From NCBI GenBank assembly GCA_029844215.1, contig CM056728.1, positions 86,055,676 to 86,119,675 of the forward strand: a stretch of 64,000 nucleotides of DNA, read 5' to 3'. Source of the DNA: Przewalskia tangutica. Its lineage: Eukaryota; Streptophyta; Magnoliopsida; Solanales; Solanaceae. Position numbers and translations under genes: made by a program. Shown one piece after another: positions 36,090 through 49,100 of this stretch. The notes under the pieces were generated by a model that made no database searches, was not told where the DNA came from, and worked only from the letters and a program-made list of their open reading frames with translations. Each line of letters opens with the position of its first letter. The stretch's first letter is position 1.

Positions 36090-36990
36090 TTGATCACGAG
36101 GGTGCGGTACAGATTTTCATCGATTCCGTAGTCACGAGTTCCCAGACGTGTTCCCGCATGACCTCCGGGTATCCTCCCGAGAGGAGATTGAGTTTTGTAT
36201 TGACATATTGCGGATACTCGGCTATTTCCATTCCGCCATCTGAGAATGGCACTGCCGAGTTGAGAAGTCAAGGACCGGTGAGGATTTCTTTGGAGAAGAG
36301 CTTCATTAGGCCCGTGTTTCCCAGAAGGCGCCGTGTGTTCGTGAAGAAGAAGGGCGGGACGCTGCGCATGTGTTGATTACTGACGGTGAACAAGGTGACC
36401 ATTAAGAACGAATACCCCTTCCCGTGATTGATGATTTGTTCGACGATTGCGAGCGCGAGATGTTTCTCAAGATTGATCTGCGTTCGCTATCATCGAGTTC
36501 GTGTCGAGAGGTGGATGTCCCTAGATCGCATTCGGACGATGCGGGCATTATGAGTTGGTCATGTCTTTTGGGTTGACCAATGCTCGTGGTATTCATGGAT
36601 TTGATGAACCGAGTGTTCAAACCATTTTTGACACGTTTGTGATAGTGTTCATTGATGATATCTTGGTTTATTCTCGCTCAGGCGAGGAGCACGCGGAGCG
36701 TTGAGGGCGATCTTGGCCGATTCTCGAGGCATTTATGCGCCAAGTTTTCCAAATGTGAGTTTTGGTTGACTTGATGGCGTTTCTTGGGCATATTGTCGGG
36801 TGATGGCATTCGAGTTGATACGCCAAGATCGGCGATCGAGACTTGGCCTGACCTACTACTCGGCGAGAGGTTCGCGATTTTACGGGCCTTGCAGGATATT
36901 ATCGCGGTTCGTAGAAATTTGCTTCTATCTACGCACCATTGACTAGGTGACTCGAGCGGCGGCCAAGTTTCGATGGTGATGCTTGTGGCG
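36090..36990 (+). pseudogene. pol: Reverse transcriptase region of pol (element E)
   Basis: RT copies the element RNA into DNA. Recognisable pieces in order: EFPDVF-like start around 36130, ISIPP at about 36220, VKKKGGTLRMC at 36340-36372, the KNEYPFP stretch at about 36400, KIDLRS at about 36465-36482, MSFGLTNA at 36561-36584, the catalytic FIDD box at 36648-36659 followed by ILVYSRS, and FLGH at 36781-36792. The FIDD box equals the YXDD motif of Ty3/gypsy RT; the Asp pair is present. Several frame changes make it non-functional as written. Confidence 0.87.
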
Positions 36991-37400
36991 GGGTTTCGAT
37001 TCTTTGAAAGAGAAGCGACCGCCCGTTCTTACTCTTCCGGAGGTCGGATGGTTATGTCGTGTATTGTGATCGTCGGGCATCGGGTTGGGATGTGTGTTGA
37101 TGCAGCATGGCGGGGTTATAGCATATGCATCCGGCGGTGAAGAAACACGAGAGGAACTACCCCACCCATGATTTGGAGTTAGCGGTAGTGATTCACGCTT
37201 TGAAGATCTGGAGGCACTATTTGTATGGGGTTCACGTGGATATTTATACGCACCACAAGAGCCTCGGTATATCTTCACGGAGGAGCCGAACTTACGGCGA
37301 AGGCGGTGGTTAGAGTTGCTTAAGGATTACGATGTTGATATCCTGTACCACGGGAAGGCGATGTTGTGGCGTATGCTCTTAGTCGTAGGTCGATGGGAGC
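36991..37400 (+). pseudogene. pol: RNase H region of pol (element E)
   Basis: RNase H degrades the RNA strand during reverse transcription. A YVVYCDRRAS stretch near 37048-37085 is the first catalytic strand (Asp kept). KKHERNYPTHDLELAVVIHA at about 37138-37200 contains the Glu-bearing helix, followed by LKIWRHYLYGVHVDIYT and HHKSL, where relatives have DHKSL, so this catalytic Asp is His here. Then RRWLELLKDYDVDILYH at about 37303-37355, the tether towards integrase. Confidence 0.85.
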
Positions 37401-38580
37401 CTATCGGATGTGCAACTAGAGAGGAGGACATGGTTCGTGATTTGCATCGATTAGCGAGCCTTAGTTTCCGTTTGATTGATTACGATAGCGATGGGGTTAG
37501 AGTTTGTGAGGTTGCGAGTCTTCCATCGTCGAGGAGGTGAAGAGGCAGTTCGAGGATCGGCTTTGATTCGATATCGTGATCTGACTCTTCGTGAGGCAAG
37601 GGTCCTTTTGAGGTAGCACGATGGGGTGCTAAGGTTTGAGGCGGGTGTGTTCGGATGTTTGAGACTTGGCAGAGTTCTTGGGAAGCACCTGGCGCGTTAC
37701 TCTATCCATCCCGGTCGACCAAGATGTACCACGACCTTAGATCCGTGTATTGGTGGGATGGCTTGAAGAGGGCGTTGCGAGTTCGTAGCTCGGTGCGTGT
37801 TGTCGGCGGTGAAGGTAGAGCACCGGAGGCTTGGTGGTTTGTTGCGACGATTGAGATCCCGACCGGAAGTGGGAGGTAATCAACATGGATTTCATCACGG
37901 GATTACCTCGCACTCGGAGAGACATGATTCTATATGGGTTATCGTCGACAGCGGTGTGAAATCAGCCCACTTTCTTCCCGTCGGGGCGACTTTTTCGGTG
38001 AGGATTATGCGAACTTTACATCCGAGAGATCGTCGGATCGCATGGAGTCCCTACTTCGATCATATCGCAGCGAGAGCCGGTTTACGGCTAACTCGAGATC
38101 CTTCCAGAGGGTTTAGGGGCGAGTGAGCACGAGTCTGCTTTCATCCACGTACGGACAGCAGAGCGCACTATCGCACTCTTGAGGATATGTTGCGAGCCCG
38201 TGTTATTGACCGATGGTAGTTGGGAGGATCATTTGCCTCTAGTTGAGTTTGCATATAATAATAGCTACCACTCCAGGTATTCGGATGGCGCCTTATGAGG
38301 CCTTGTATGGGAGGAAGTGCGGATCGCCTATAGGTTGGTTCGATGTGGGCGAGGCGGCTAGTGGGACGATTTGGTACATGACGATGGATAAGGTGAAGCT
38401 TATCCGAGAGCGGCTATTAACGGCTGAGTCGGCCAGTCGTATGCGGATCATCGTCGTCGGCATCTTGAGTTCGAGGTTCATGATTGGGTTTTCCTAAAGG
38501 TGTCACCCATGAAGGGTGTGATGAGATTCGGAAGAAGGGAAACTTCCAAGGTACATCGGGCGTTTCAGTTGTCGCAGGTA
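37401..38580 (+). pseudogene. pol: Integrase region of pol (element E)
   Basis: Integrase inserts the DNA copy. The zinc-binding N-terminal part is seen at about 37690-37850: IHPGSTKMYHDLRSVYWWDG, then a Cys region in which only one of the two expected Cys is readable. The core begins WEVINMDFITGLP around 37872-37910 with the first catalytic Asp at 37888-37890. The second Asp and the Glu cannot be read with confidence. Downstream DHLPLVEFAYNN (about 38228-38265), MAPYEALYGRKC (38287-38322) and the C-terminal DWVFLKVSPMKGVMRFG (about 38480-38531) are clear; the last is the GPY/F-type module. Confidence 0.85.
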
Positions 38581-38972
38581 GGCAAGGTTGCCTATGAGTT
38601 GGATCTGCCGTCCGATCGGAGGCGGTCATCCGGTTTTCACGTATCTATCTTTGAGGAGATGTATCGGATCCATCTAGGTACACCGATTGACGATGTCCAG
38701 TGTGGAGGTTATCGTATGAGGAGATTCCCATAGCGATAGTCGATCGTCAGGTTAGGCGTCTGCGGACCAAGGACGTGGCTTCCGTCAAAGTCTTGTGGCG
38801 GAACGAGCTCAGGGAGGAGATGACGTGGGAAGCCGAAGAGGACATGAGACGGAAGTATCCTCACCTATTCCCCACACCTCCAGGTAAATTCACTTTCCTA
38901 CTTGTAAATTTTCGTTATCGTTTCTGCCTAAGTGTTGCTCTGTGGCCGTGTGTGGCATTTACAACTGTTTAA
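38581..38972 (+). pseudogene. pol: Pol C-terminus and chromodomain (element E)
   Basis: VAYELDLPSD and FHVSIFEEMYR link integrase to the chromodomain. The chromodomain part, open from 38700 to the TGA at 38970-38972, has SYEEIPIAIVDRQVRRLRTK, VASVKVLWRN and EMTWEAEEDMRRKYPHLF, which is close to Tekay/Del chromoviruses; the Trp of TW is kept here, unlike in A. The frame runs on past PHLF for about 30 residues, as in A, with a GGTAAATTC-type sequence just after it. Confidence 0.87.
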
Positions 38973-39031
38973 GCTTCGATAATCGTTTTGGGAAGGAAAA
39001 TTCGGGACGAATGTTTCTAAGGGGGGGAGAA
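38973..39031 (+). promoter_or_regulatory. Hairpin and polypurine tract of E
   Basis: Hairpin arms at 38997-39004 and 39008-39015 (one arm mutated, AAAATTCG), then CTAAGGGGGGGAGAA at 39017-39031 before the LTR. Confidence 0.85.
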
Positions 39032-41429
39032 TGTTATACCCCGTATTTCCAGAGTATGTACGTAAGGGAATACGTACGAAAGTCTAGCCTTAAAGATAAG
39101 CCTTGGACGTTTTTATTTGTACACAACTCACTAAAAGAATCGTTTTCCGACGAAACGTTTCCACAGCTTTCGTAGAGTAAATTCCGGCTATGCCATTTCT
39201 TATTTTTGCGGATTTTTCCGAGACGAAACATTTTGGACCAACGGAGGGCAACACTTGGCACCCTCCCATTAGTGGACTTGAATCGCCCATTTGGACGAAT
39301 TGAAGAACCTTGGCACGTTTTTGTGCCTTGTGCACAAGTCAAGGGTTGGTAGGATATTTGTGTTTAGTTAATCCTCACCCTACACTTGCCTTGCACTTGT
39401 CTTAATCTTGGCCATTGGTTGGCCACTTCTTGACCTATAAATACCCCCTAGAGATGAAGAGTTCTTCATCCACAAATCTTCCAAGTCTTGAAAAATCCTC
39501 TCCTCTCCTTTGTAGTCTTTTCGTCCAAAACACCTCCTCCCACTTGTGAAGGCCCTTGGCGAATACCCCCCTAGCCTAGCCAAAAATTTACCCCTCCCTT
39601 GGTAGAAAAGTTACCTTCTTGTATCGTTATAATGCCCAAAATACCTAGCCCAAATACCTTAGTACTTAGTAGAAGTTGTGAAGAACTTCTAAGGTTCTTG
39701 AGCATACAACTTAGAGCAAAACCTTGCTCAGCGTGACTTTTCTAGGATATTATTGGGCTTACCGAGGTAATAATCCTAACCCTCTTTTTATTAGAGAATG
39801 CATCTTGTAGAGGTATAAGAATAAGTATTAATCACTTAGAAGAATATCACGAATAGAATTGAATTACCACAGTAGAAGGGTTTGAAAGATGAATAATCAA
39901 ATCAGACTTACATAGGACTGCTTTCACAAAGAACTTATATAGCTCACGGTAGGGAAGTCTTCAACTTTCCATAGAATTGTGAACCCTCTGTTTAGAATGA
40001 CCTTGAGTAGTCTTTTGATAGATATCTGTGACTATTATAGGGTGACTCTGCGCGACATATTGACTTGGCGGTGGTTTTATTTGAGAAGGTATGTGATTCT
40101 TCCTAAAGCATGATATTTTACAATATATATAGTACGGTAGACGTACATGTGTTAATCGAATAATAACTATGGCAATGTCTTTGACTTAAGCTGAATAATA
40201 CTTACGGAATGCCTCAACTTAAGCTGAATAATAAAGAACTAAAACATTTCAAAAGACTCTTGAATCATATTATGTAAGAGAACTAATTGGTTTTAAAGCG
40301 AAGCTTAAGGGTTATACTAGCTTTATGGGAAGTAAGTATAACCACTTAAGATTGATAAAAGAAACAAGTTTGCCTATGTGTTTATAATGCACTTATATTG
40401 TGAAAAGAATAATAAGATGGTTTGATAAGTAGACATGATATGATGCTATGTGTGTTAGTATCTTGTAACGCTTGTATAGGTGAGTATCCTTGTTGTGCTT
40501 ATGTTGTTTAAAGATAAGTTGTTATGTTAGTATACTATCACTCACCTCTTGAGATGATACAGGGGTTGTCGCCTCCGACGGGGTAGACTCGGTGATGCAG
40601 GACCATGATTCGAGAATACCTCATGCGGGTCCAGGGGCCTATGCGAGCTACGAGAGTTCGTGTTAGTATGCGGGGTTATGCCTCATGCGGTGCATGTGGC
40701 CATGCGGACAATGAGTCGGGGCGATGCGAGGAGTAGCTACCCTCGATGCGGGGTTATACCTCACGGGCCCATGTGAGTGGCCTATCACGGACTCGAGTCG
40801 ATTAGGCTTGCAGAATGATAATACGGGCGAGTGGACCTGCTTAGAATCATTCGCAGCCTAGAAAAGACCTATTACGCTTACCTATTGTTGCTCTTGTTTG
40901 TGATGTGGTATATGCGGTTTCCTTGATTTCTTCATACATATTTGTAAACTGGTTTTAAAAAGTGTTATGATTTCATTTAAGTACTTTACAGTTTCACATA
41001 CTTAGTACCTGTTGTACTGACCTCCTTCGGGGGGCTGCGTTCATGCCGCAGGTAAGAGGCGGCAGTGCTAGATCCGCATCCTTAGGATCTCTACGTTGGT
41101 GTCGGGAGCTCCATCTCTTCCGGAGGCTCTACTTTTGGTATGATCTCCCTGTTGTAGATAGTTTTGTACAGTCAGGGTATGGTGGGGCCCTGTCCCGCCA
41201 TAGTTGTATATTTCCTTAGAGTGCAGAGTCATGTTGTGCGATTGTCGGATGTAACTGCTAAACCATGATTATATATATATGCCGAAAGGCGATACTTTCT
41301 CACATAAACTGTGTCTTACTTTATAAACTGTTTCATGTCTTGCTTTATATTTCCGTTGATTACTCTGATGTATGACTACTTGGGTGCCCCGGTAAGGCAC
41401 CAGTCACGGGCCCGGAACGGGTCGTGACA
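39032..41429 (+). repeat. 3' LTR of element E
   Basis: 2,398 bp, about 45 bp shorter than the 5' LTR. Most differences are small losses at CAG, CTG or CCGG, for example at 39949-39965 and 40035-40075; substitutions are few. TATA box 39436-39443. Confidence 0.93.
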
Positions 41430-41434
41430 AACCT
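41430..41434. repeat. Target site duplication of E, right copy
   Basis: AACCT, matching 31700-31704. Confidence 0.95.
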
Positions 41435-42676
41435 CTTACTTTAAACGTAGAATATCCTAAGTGCCAAGTCACTAAATTCTACGGAAAATCGGACAGCACC
41501 TCCTTTGTTTTTACTAACTTTGCCACCTTTTTCAAGGCCGAATACAATAACCAAACAGCCCCAATTGGCTCACCACAATCTATAAGGTAGTCCAAAACAA
41601 ATGAATAACAAACTATTACAAACTATAAGTACAATTTCGGCCACCTTAAGTTCAACAATACCAATTCTTAACCAATTTCCAATTCAATCCAAATTGGTAG
41701 CATAACATGATATCAAGTCGCATTTGATTATATCAACCATAATCTTCAAGTAATTAACATGCGACTATTCTAATAATGATCAAATTGTAATCCAACTTAA
41801 CATGGCCTACATTACATTTCGAACTTCCAAGACTACAATCGATCTATAATCCTTATAAACTTCAACTTAACAACTTCATGCTAGCAACATGTAAAGCTAA
41901 CAACAACAATATAATTATATAATCTTGTAACACTTATAAAAGACAAGATTATACCTTAACGATTCTTAATCCAATTCCAATCCGAAGTCGCTCCTTAGTA
42001 GTTTAGAACCTCTCCAAGACACTTCAATCCGTTTGTTGAGACCCTTAGAACCATACCAACAACTTTCCTTCAAACTTCCAATCCAAAACCTAGAAAGCCA
42101 CTAGGTTTTCACTTTGTGACTAATACGAAAACTCTCTTTTTCCGGGATTTTTCTATTGAGATATGCTTACAATACACTTAGGAACCTTGGTTTAAAGTGG
42201 GGAGATTATTGGACAACAAAAAAAAAAATTTCCTTTTCACTCATGTTGAACCCGAGAGCACTAGCTCTATGTTCATCCAATTTTCTTCAAATTTTTGGCT
42301 AAGTGTGGACTTGTCTCACTACTAGTAGTAATATATAGGGACATGGAGGGTCAAGATTAGAACAAATGGGTGGTTCGGATGAGTTTCACATGGATCTTGC
42401 CCATGTGGCCCTTAGACTTTTAGTCAACAATGTCAAGCTAAGTCATTTGCAAGACTTGGTCATCTCACTAATGGTCAAATGACCCTTTTGGCCTTGCCTA
42501 ATTCGACCAAGGCATCACTAAGGGGGGGTGACACGTGTCGCCCTCCCATTCGTCACAACAAAACGTTTTCCGACAATTTCATAATTCCGATAAAATTTTA
42601 CAAGTCCCAAATCTTGATACCTCTGAGTTCTTACGTACGTTCTTAAAACATGTCCTGTAAAATACGGGGTGTAACA
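41435..42676 (-). repeat. Array D LTR3, second segment
   Basis: Continues LTR3 from the E insertion point to its start (minus reading) at 42676. G-box 42539-42530 and TATATATTA 42337-42329. Has an A run at 42220-42230 where sister LTRs have an A-C-A/T-rich mix. Confidence 0.92.
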
Positions 42677-43898
42677 TTCTTCCCCCCTTAGAAACATTCG
42701 TCCCCGAATGTTCTTTCGGAGTCAATCTTTATAATTTGCGACATAGTTTCCTTTCACAACCCCGTCATACCAACAATGCCACACATGGCCCTAATACCTT
42801 GTACACGCATATCTGTCCATCATACGCCCAAAAGAGATTATCTTTTCGTACTTCCAACTCATACTAGCATACATACATAACTTCCATACCGATTCTGGCC
42901 TCAAATCTTGGAGTAACTCTATAAAACAATATAAGGCCATTTCCGGCTTTCATGACCTGGTTCCGGTGGAACGCGTCCACGAACCCGTAAAACAATTAAC
43001 TAGACTTGGGCCTTGCACCCTCGTGACCCTGTCACGTAGCGGAACTACTACCAACTGATCCCACTCCGTTTCCAGGCCATGGGGAGACCCGCAACAGGTC
43101 CTTAACCCGACTCAGCGTCGCACTTAACTCTTATCCTTGGTCTGACTTAAAATCTTATTGCCAGAGAAAGCCTCATATACCTAAGGTCTCGGCAGTAATC
43201 AATATTCTTAGGCTCGCAATTTCCATGCTCCAAGCCTACCTTACGATCCCCGATGAACGTACAAAACTTCTCATAAAACCAAAACCATGTTGTTTCGATC
43301 ACAACAACCATTACTTACTCTATACGGACCTCATCCGTACAATTATCTTAAGCCTACTACGCAGCTTAATCTATTAACATGACATTCCGTTAGGTTCCTT
43401 AACATGGCTTCTTAAGGGTTCACTACCCTATCAGACAGCTCATCCTTTCCCAATTATCTCGAAATAAAACACAAAACCTTGGCGAAAATTCATTAACTAT
43501 TCCATACCTTCCCGGTATCTAGTTAGTCTTTACCAATTCCTGGTAATCTAAAATCATTCTAGGCAACACGCGTCTGACCCTCATACATACCTCCGTATAG
43601 ATGTATGTCACAATACCAACTATACTATAATCATTACCAACCTGGATACGCAATCCACATAGTCATTCCTGGGTCACTGCTGCCTTTCTCGTAGCTGCAA
43701 TCAACATAACTCGTTAGGGAGGGACGACCCTAACAATACAGCTCTATCGCACGATCTCAGAGTGAGAAGAATGGAAACCAATCCTAAATGTCCTGCAGCC
43801 TCCTGATTATAGATGTGGTGCACAACACACCGATAATCAAGACTCTACTAGACACGGTCTGTAGACACCTTCCGAGACTAATCGCTCGATACCACTTT
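42677..43898 (-). other. Array D internal region 3
   Basis: 1,222 bp, non-coding, nearly identical to region 2. Purine tract and hairpin 42712-42677, PBS 43894-43884 reading TGGTATCGAGC, stem-loop 43838-43805. Confidence 0.86.
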
Positions 43899-44147
43899 TG
43901 TCACGACCCGACCGGGCGCGATCGTGCCCTACAGGCACCTGCTCGTATACATCAGAGAAATAGCAGCGGAACATACATGAAACTTATAAAATAAAATAAC
44001 GAGAAATTAAACCACAGGTTAGCCGATAAGGCTACCTTCCTGGACACATATACATATACATAACAACAGCAGTTACATCCCTTTCTTTTTACAAACCGAC
44101 CCACATGTGACTACGCACCTTAAGAATTACAAGCTGCGGCGGGACGG
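43899..44147 (-). repeat. Array D LTR4, first segment
   Basis: First 249 bp of LTR4 (plus-coordinate view), cut by element F; resumes at 53437. Confidence 0.88.
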
Positions 44148-47100
44148 TGTTATACCCGTATTTCAGTATACGCGAGGACGTGCGTAGGAAATTCGAACTT
44201 CAAGTAAGGCTTGGCGATTTTCACTTTGTGCACAACACGGTTAGAGTCGTTTTTGACGAAACGTTTCCACGCCTTCGTAGGGAATTTCCGCTATGTCATT
44301 TCTAATTTTTGCGGATTTTTCCGAGGCGAACGTGTTGGACCAACGAGGCGCCACTTGGCACCTCTCATTGGTGGATTTCAAATCGTCCATTTGGACGAAA
44401 TGGACAAGGTAAGGCACGTTTTTTGTGCCTTGACAAAGTCAAGGGTAGGTAGGATATTTGTGTTTGGTAAATCCTAGCCCTACACTTGCCTAACACATGG
44501 ATTGATCTTGGCCATTGGTTGGCCAAGGCTTGTGCTATAAATACCAATCCCTTTGAAGACTTATTCATCCATTCCTAAATGTTTCTAAGTGTTAAATCTT
44601 CTCCCTCCCCTTTATGTTGAGTTCGGCCAAGAGGCCTCCCCCTCTCCTAGAGGCCTTGGCCGAGGGGTACACCCCCCCTCCTAGTGGTGCTAGCCAGTGG
44701 GTACCCACTAGCCTAGTTGCTTTCGATAATACCCCTTTGTGGTGTAGAAATACTCTCAAAAGTATTGTTATAATGCCCAAATTACCTTAGCCGTATACCT
44801 TGTTGTATTCTAAGGTTATACCTATCTGAAAAGCCCGTAAATACTATTATACTTCCCGGTCCTGGCAAAACCGAAACCCTAGGAAAATCTCCATAGTCCG
44901 TTGGAGTATTGTGTAGAAGTTGGTTAGAACTTCTAAGGGTTGTTTGGAGCGGGTTGGGCGCCCGAGTAGGAGCTAAGCGTTGCTAAGGATCGACATTTAT
45001 ACTCGGATAATTATGGGCTTATCGAGGTAATTATCTTGTCCTCTCTATTGTAATTGGAAATTACATATTGTTAGAATATATAGTTGAAGTATACTATATA
45101 TAGAACTGAACTTAGTATTGTGTGGCAATGTCCTTGGACTTAAGCTGAATTTAAAGAAGAGAATCGAATCAGAATTACATAGACGTATTACAGAGACTTG
45201 TGTAGTTTGTGGGTAGGGAAGGGCTGCCCAATTTTCCGTAGGATCTTGCATCTAGATTTATTCTACCGAGTAGTCTAGACTTTGATAGACTTGTGTAACC
45301 TGATATAGGTTGAATGTTCTGCGAGTAGCATGTGCTACTTGAGAAGGTGGACCAGGCTAGCCGGGTTATAGCCGTGGAGCGTTTTGCTAATAGTCGATAA
45401 TCGTCGCGAGGTATGAACCTCTTCCTATCTCTTCTAGCATGATGTGTGTATAACTATGTAGTGCGGTAGACGTACGTGTGTTAATTGAACGTAGTTGTAC
45501 GGCAATGTCTTTTGACTTAAGCCCGAATAATAATAATCTTGAAGTAGTTCAAGAGAATTAAGAACTGTTTTTAAAATAAGAGTGTACTTGGTTTTAAAAG
45601 CTTAAGAGTTATACTAGCTTTATGGGAAGTTAGGTATAACGGCTTAAGAAAGATAAAACGAATGATTTTAATTATTTTAGAAGTTAAGGGACTTGATCTT
45701 GTAAGATAAGAGACTTAACTTAATTGAATTATGTGAATTTTGTGTGAAACCTCATTCGTGAGTAATGAGTACTTGGTTTTTAAAAGAAAATGTTTCTTGA
45801 TTTTGGAAATCGAATGTGTATCGACAAACCATCTGCAGCGTTAATAAAAGGAAATGTTTTGAATAAATAAGTATTATTAAAACCGAGAAACTTCCATCTG
45901 CATGAAGCTAAGATGAGACAAAATGATATTTCCTAGATCATGCATGTAATAAGATTGTTATAAACAAGAATATCCGACTCACATTTAAGGCATATGTTTC
46001 TCAGGTTGTTTTAAAAGAGGAATATATTATTATGTGGTTAATAATATGAACGACGAAACCTTTCTAAAATGAGAAACGTAAACATTTGAAATTAGGCAAA
46101 CTTGAACGCTTGGAAAATAATGTTGTTATTTGATTTTACAAAGGTAAGTATTTTGGTTTACTTAAAAAGATAGTCACTCTATTTTATACTACGGGTATTG
46201 TGTGACTTATGTGAAAGCAACGGATCTTTTAAAGGATTTAATGTATGAAGTACTTTAGGGATAGATACCCGAACTTGTTAGCATAAAGTACCTTGTGTGA
46301 ATAACTTGATTGTGTTGGTTTGAGATAGCCTTGTAAATACTTTCTTGTTGATGTGATAAGTAAACATGTTAGGATGCTACGTGTGTTAGTATCTTGTGTG
46401 ATCGTGATGCAAGGGGGTCATTCTTGTTGGGCTTACGTTGTTAAACGTTAAGCCGTTGTACTATTATTGTATCACATACCCCTTTGACTTATTATACCGA
46501 CGGCTTGCCACCCTTGATGCGGGTCTATACGGCCTATGCGGTCCTTGTGACTATGCGGTCGCGGTAGCTCGAGATTGATCATTCGGTGTTTAGCCCGACG
46601 CGGATTCCTATGCGGTCTGTTGAGACTATGCGGTCTTTTGAGACTATGCGGGTTGCGGGAGCCTAGGCGGATACCGGGGGTTAAGCTGCCCTCGATGCGG
46701 GGTATACCTCAGGCGGTCTGGGACCATGATTCGAGGAATACCTCATGCGGGTCCGTGTGGGACCTATGCGAGCCGAGAGTTCCAGGGATAGACGTGCACA
46801 TTGATATTGCGGGCGAGTGGCCAGCTTCGATCATGTGGTGCGGTCTAGAAAGACCTCGGGATACAGTTTGTGGTATTTTTGGTACTGTGGGTCTTAGTAG
46901 TCGGCTATGCCTTCGTACTTGCCGTCACGGTTTTATTGTGATAACTTTGAGGCGTGAGTCACGACTTGACATGATCGCTTATTTATTGTGAATCGTAGTT
47001 TGGTTATCATACATGTCTCCGCTTTATATAGACTACTATGATTTCATTTACGATTTATTTTCGATTTCACATACTTGGTACTGTTATCGACCTCTGCCGG

Positions 47101-47485
47101 GTGCGTTCATGCCGCAGTAAAGGTACACCATCGTTGATCCTCGCTCTTAGGTCACAATTGCGTTTGGGAAAGCTCCGCTTCTCCGAGGCTTATCTTCGTA
47201 TAGTCCTGTCGTTGTAGGTATTTACATTCGGGGTATGGCGGGCCTCCCCGCCATTGTTGTCGATCTTTTCTTAGAGGTCCGTAGTACCGCTTGTGGCGGA
47301 GTTTGTAAAAGGATTAAACTGCTCATTTGTAAGAGTTGTATTTATATATGCCGAAAGGCAAGTTTTCCTCGACATCTTGTTTTGTACTTCATTTGTTTCA
47401 TGTATGTGTTTTATGTTCCGATTACTCGATGTTGTATCACTAGGTGCCCGGTAAGGCACGATCCACGAGCCGGGCAGTCGTGACA
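44148..47485 (+). repeat. 5' LTR of element F
   Basis: 3,338 bp. TATA box at 44536-44543. Repeat block at about 46505-46790 of the GATGCGG type. LTR family close to G. Confidence 0.9.
44536..44543 (+). promoter_or_regulatory. TATA box of F 5' LTR
   Basis: TATAAATA; 3' LTR copy at 50464-50471. Confidence 0.65.
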
Positions 47486-47684
47486 AAAGTGGTATCGAGC
47501 GATTAATCCTCGGAAAGTGTCTACGCACCGTATCGATGAAGTCTTGATTATCGGTGTGTTGTGCACCACGCCAATAATCGTGAGGCTATAGGATATTTAG
47601 GATTGGTTTCTATTCTTCTCACTCGAGATCGTGCCTTAGAGGTGTTGTAAGTTAGACCCTCGACGTATTTCTTTCCCTACCGCT
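47486..47684 (+). promoter_or_regulatory. 5' leader of F: PBS and stem-loop
   Basis: PBS 47490-47500 reads TGGTATCGAGC. Stem-loop 47546-47579 with GTGCAC at 47561-47566; one A-to-G change in the 3' arm turns an A-T pair into a G-T wobble. Confidence 0.86.
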
Positions 47685-48421
47685 ATGCCTCGCGTAGGCA
47701 AACCGGGCAGAGGCAAGCGGCGGAGGCTGCGAGTAGAGTTCGGAGGTTGCGAGGCACAGCCCAATCTTTACCTAGGGTAGTGCTTCATTCGGGATTTCTG
47801 CGGCGCCACTAGCCCCAGCAGAGTTTAGCACGGCGGCGGCAGTTCCTACTGCGGCCATGATATTTGAACCTTCAGTTCCACGACAGGGAACAGAGATTAT
47901 GGATTGCAAAGAGGCGACCCTGTTACTAGCTATAGATTTGGCTACCAGAGAGTATACCGATGTATCGCAAGTCTTGATGACTACCTAAGAAGGTTGTGCA
48001 AGAGTAATTCTTCGCTTAGGCTTGAGCATGGCACGTATGCGGGCTTATGCAGCCGAGAAACGTAGAGATCGACGGGTTAACGAAGGGCGAAGAGGCGAGC
48101 GGCAAGGTCCTTTGGTAACTTTCGAGGCGAGTCACCTCACCAAGTGATTAGATTATGCACATCCACCAGTGCAGAGAGGTCCTCCGCAGGGTTCAGTACG
48201 TTCGGGGTATGCAGGAGTTGGTCAGAACTCCAGGGTTTTCGATTCACTATGGGACAGACGTCATCCCGGGGAATGTCGTCTTTTAGTTGGTACTTGTTGT
48301 ACCTGTGGCCGTCAGGGCCAGGTGTCGAATGGGTGACCTAGTAGGGGGACTTTGCCTTCAGTACCGGTGGGTAGTTCGTCACCTTCCTTAGCTATGCGCC
48401 CTACGGGGCAGGTTTGATTAG
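47685..48421 (+). pseudogene. gag: gag remnant with capsid deletion (element F)
   Basis: ATG at 47685 (MPRVGKPGRGKRR). The N-terminal arm runs to about 47950, including a QLLA-type stretch shared with B0. Immediately after, the sequence matches the VHRYVxGLDDYL part of other gags, so roughly 450 nt coding for the main capsid domain are missing. The C-terminal part has RRDRRVNEG-like basic sequence at about 48060-48100 and a damaged zinc knuckle at about 48290-48340 (CTCGRQGQ, His replaced, last Cys lost). Several stops are present. It cannot make a normal capsid. Confidence 0.8.
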
Positions 48422-49100
48422 AACGACTAAGGGGAGTGAAGCAGTAGACATAGATCTATCCTTAACCCTCTAGAGTTTTGTATATGTGATAAGGTGAGTA
48501 TACCTTAGGTGCTATGTTCTGATAGCAGTGTGTTAGTTGTGATTTGAAATCATGGTTGTTTAACCGAGTAAGATTTTGGGGGATAGAGAAAGTGTGAGCC
48601 TTAGAGCTTTATACGTAGAGACCTTAGAGGTGAGGCCATCTCGAGAAAAAGGTGTAGTGTTATGTTTGACCCTTATCGGAGTGCATAGTGCACGTGAGCT
48701 ATGTTTTTGGGATAAGTCCCCGAGTAGCGTAATATGAGAGAGGGTAGTTGAGCTAAGAAGACCGCTAGGTTTTCGAAACGTGATTAGTAAGATTGTTCCG
48801 GATCGGGGAGCTAGTATTGTGCGCGTTGCCGGGTCGGGTTGAGGCCCCGTTACGGGTCAACCCGCGGTAGTTTTGGTGGTGGGGTTAGGTTGTGGTGGTC
48901 CCACCTTGTGTTAGGGTTGTGAGGGTGTTAGGCTCAAGTTTAGTTGACCAGCGTACGAGTTCGTGGATGCGTTCGACCAGTGGTCGGGCCGATGGGGGCA
49001 GCCTATCGTGTTCTTCGGTCAGGGTCGTTCCCTCGGCAGTGTTGATGTTATCTGAAAGGTTGTAAGGCTGCACGGGGTGCCTACCTTCACCTTATGACAG
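48422..49100 (+). other. Post-gag module of F, first part
   Basis: Non-coding. Aligns with B0 6620-6090 (minus strand) almost end to end, for example 48440-48490, 48590-48640 and 48785-48980. In part also matches D internal regions. Confidence 0.75.

Larger units (their letters stand above)
31705..41429 (+). mobile_element. Element E: complete but decayed Tekay-type gag-pol element
   Basis: 9,725 bp with 5' LTR 31705-34147, internal region 34148-39031 and 3' LTR 39032-41429, flanked by AACCT. The internal region has, in order, gag, protease, RT, RNase H, integrase and chromodomain, which is the order of Ty3/gypsy chromoviruses. Many frame changes are present. It is the only element here with all domains and the likely type of partner that would mobilise the gag-only elements. 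Confidence 0.94.

Noticed and set aside
34350..38972. Treating E gag-pol as a set of separate small genes
   Set aside because: The fragments follow the order of one Ty3/gypsy polyprotein and change frame at short indels; they are pieces of one decayed or badly read frame.
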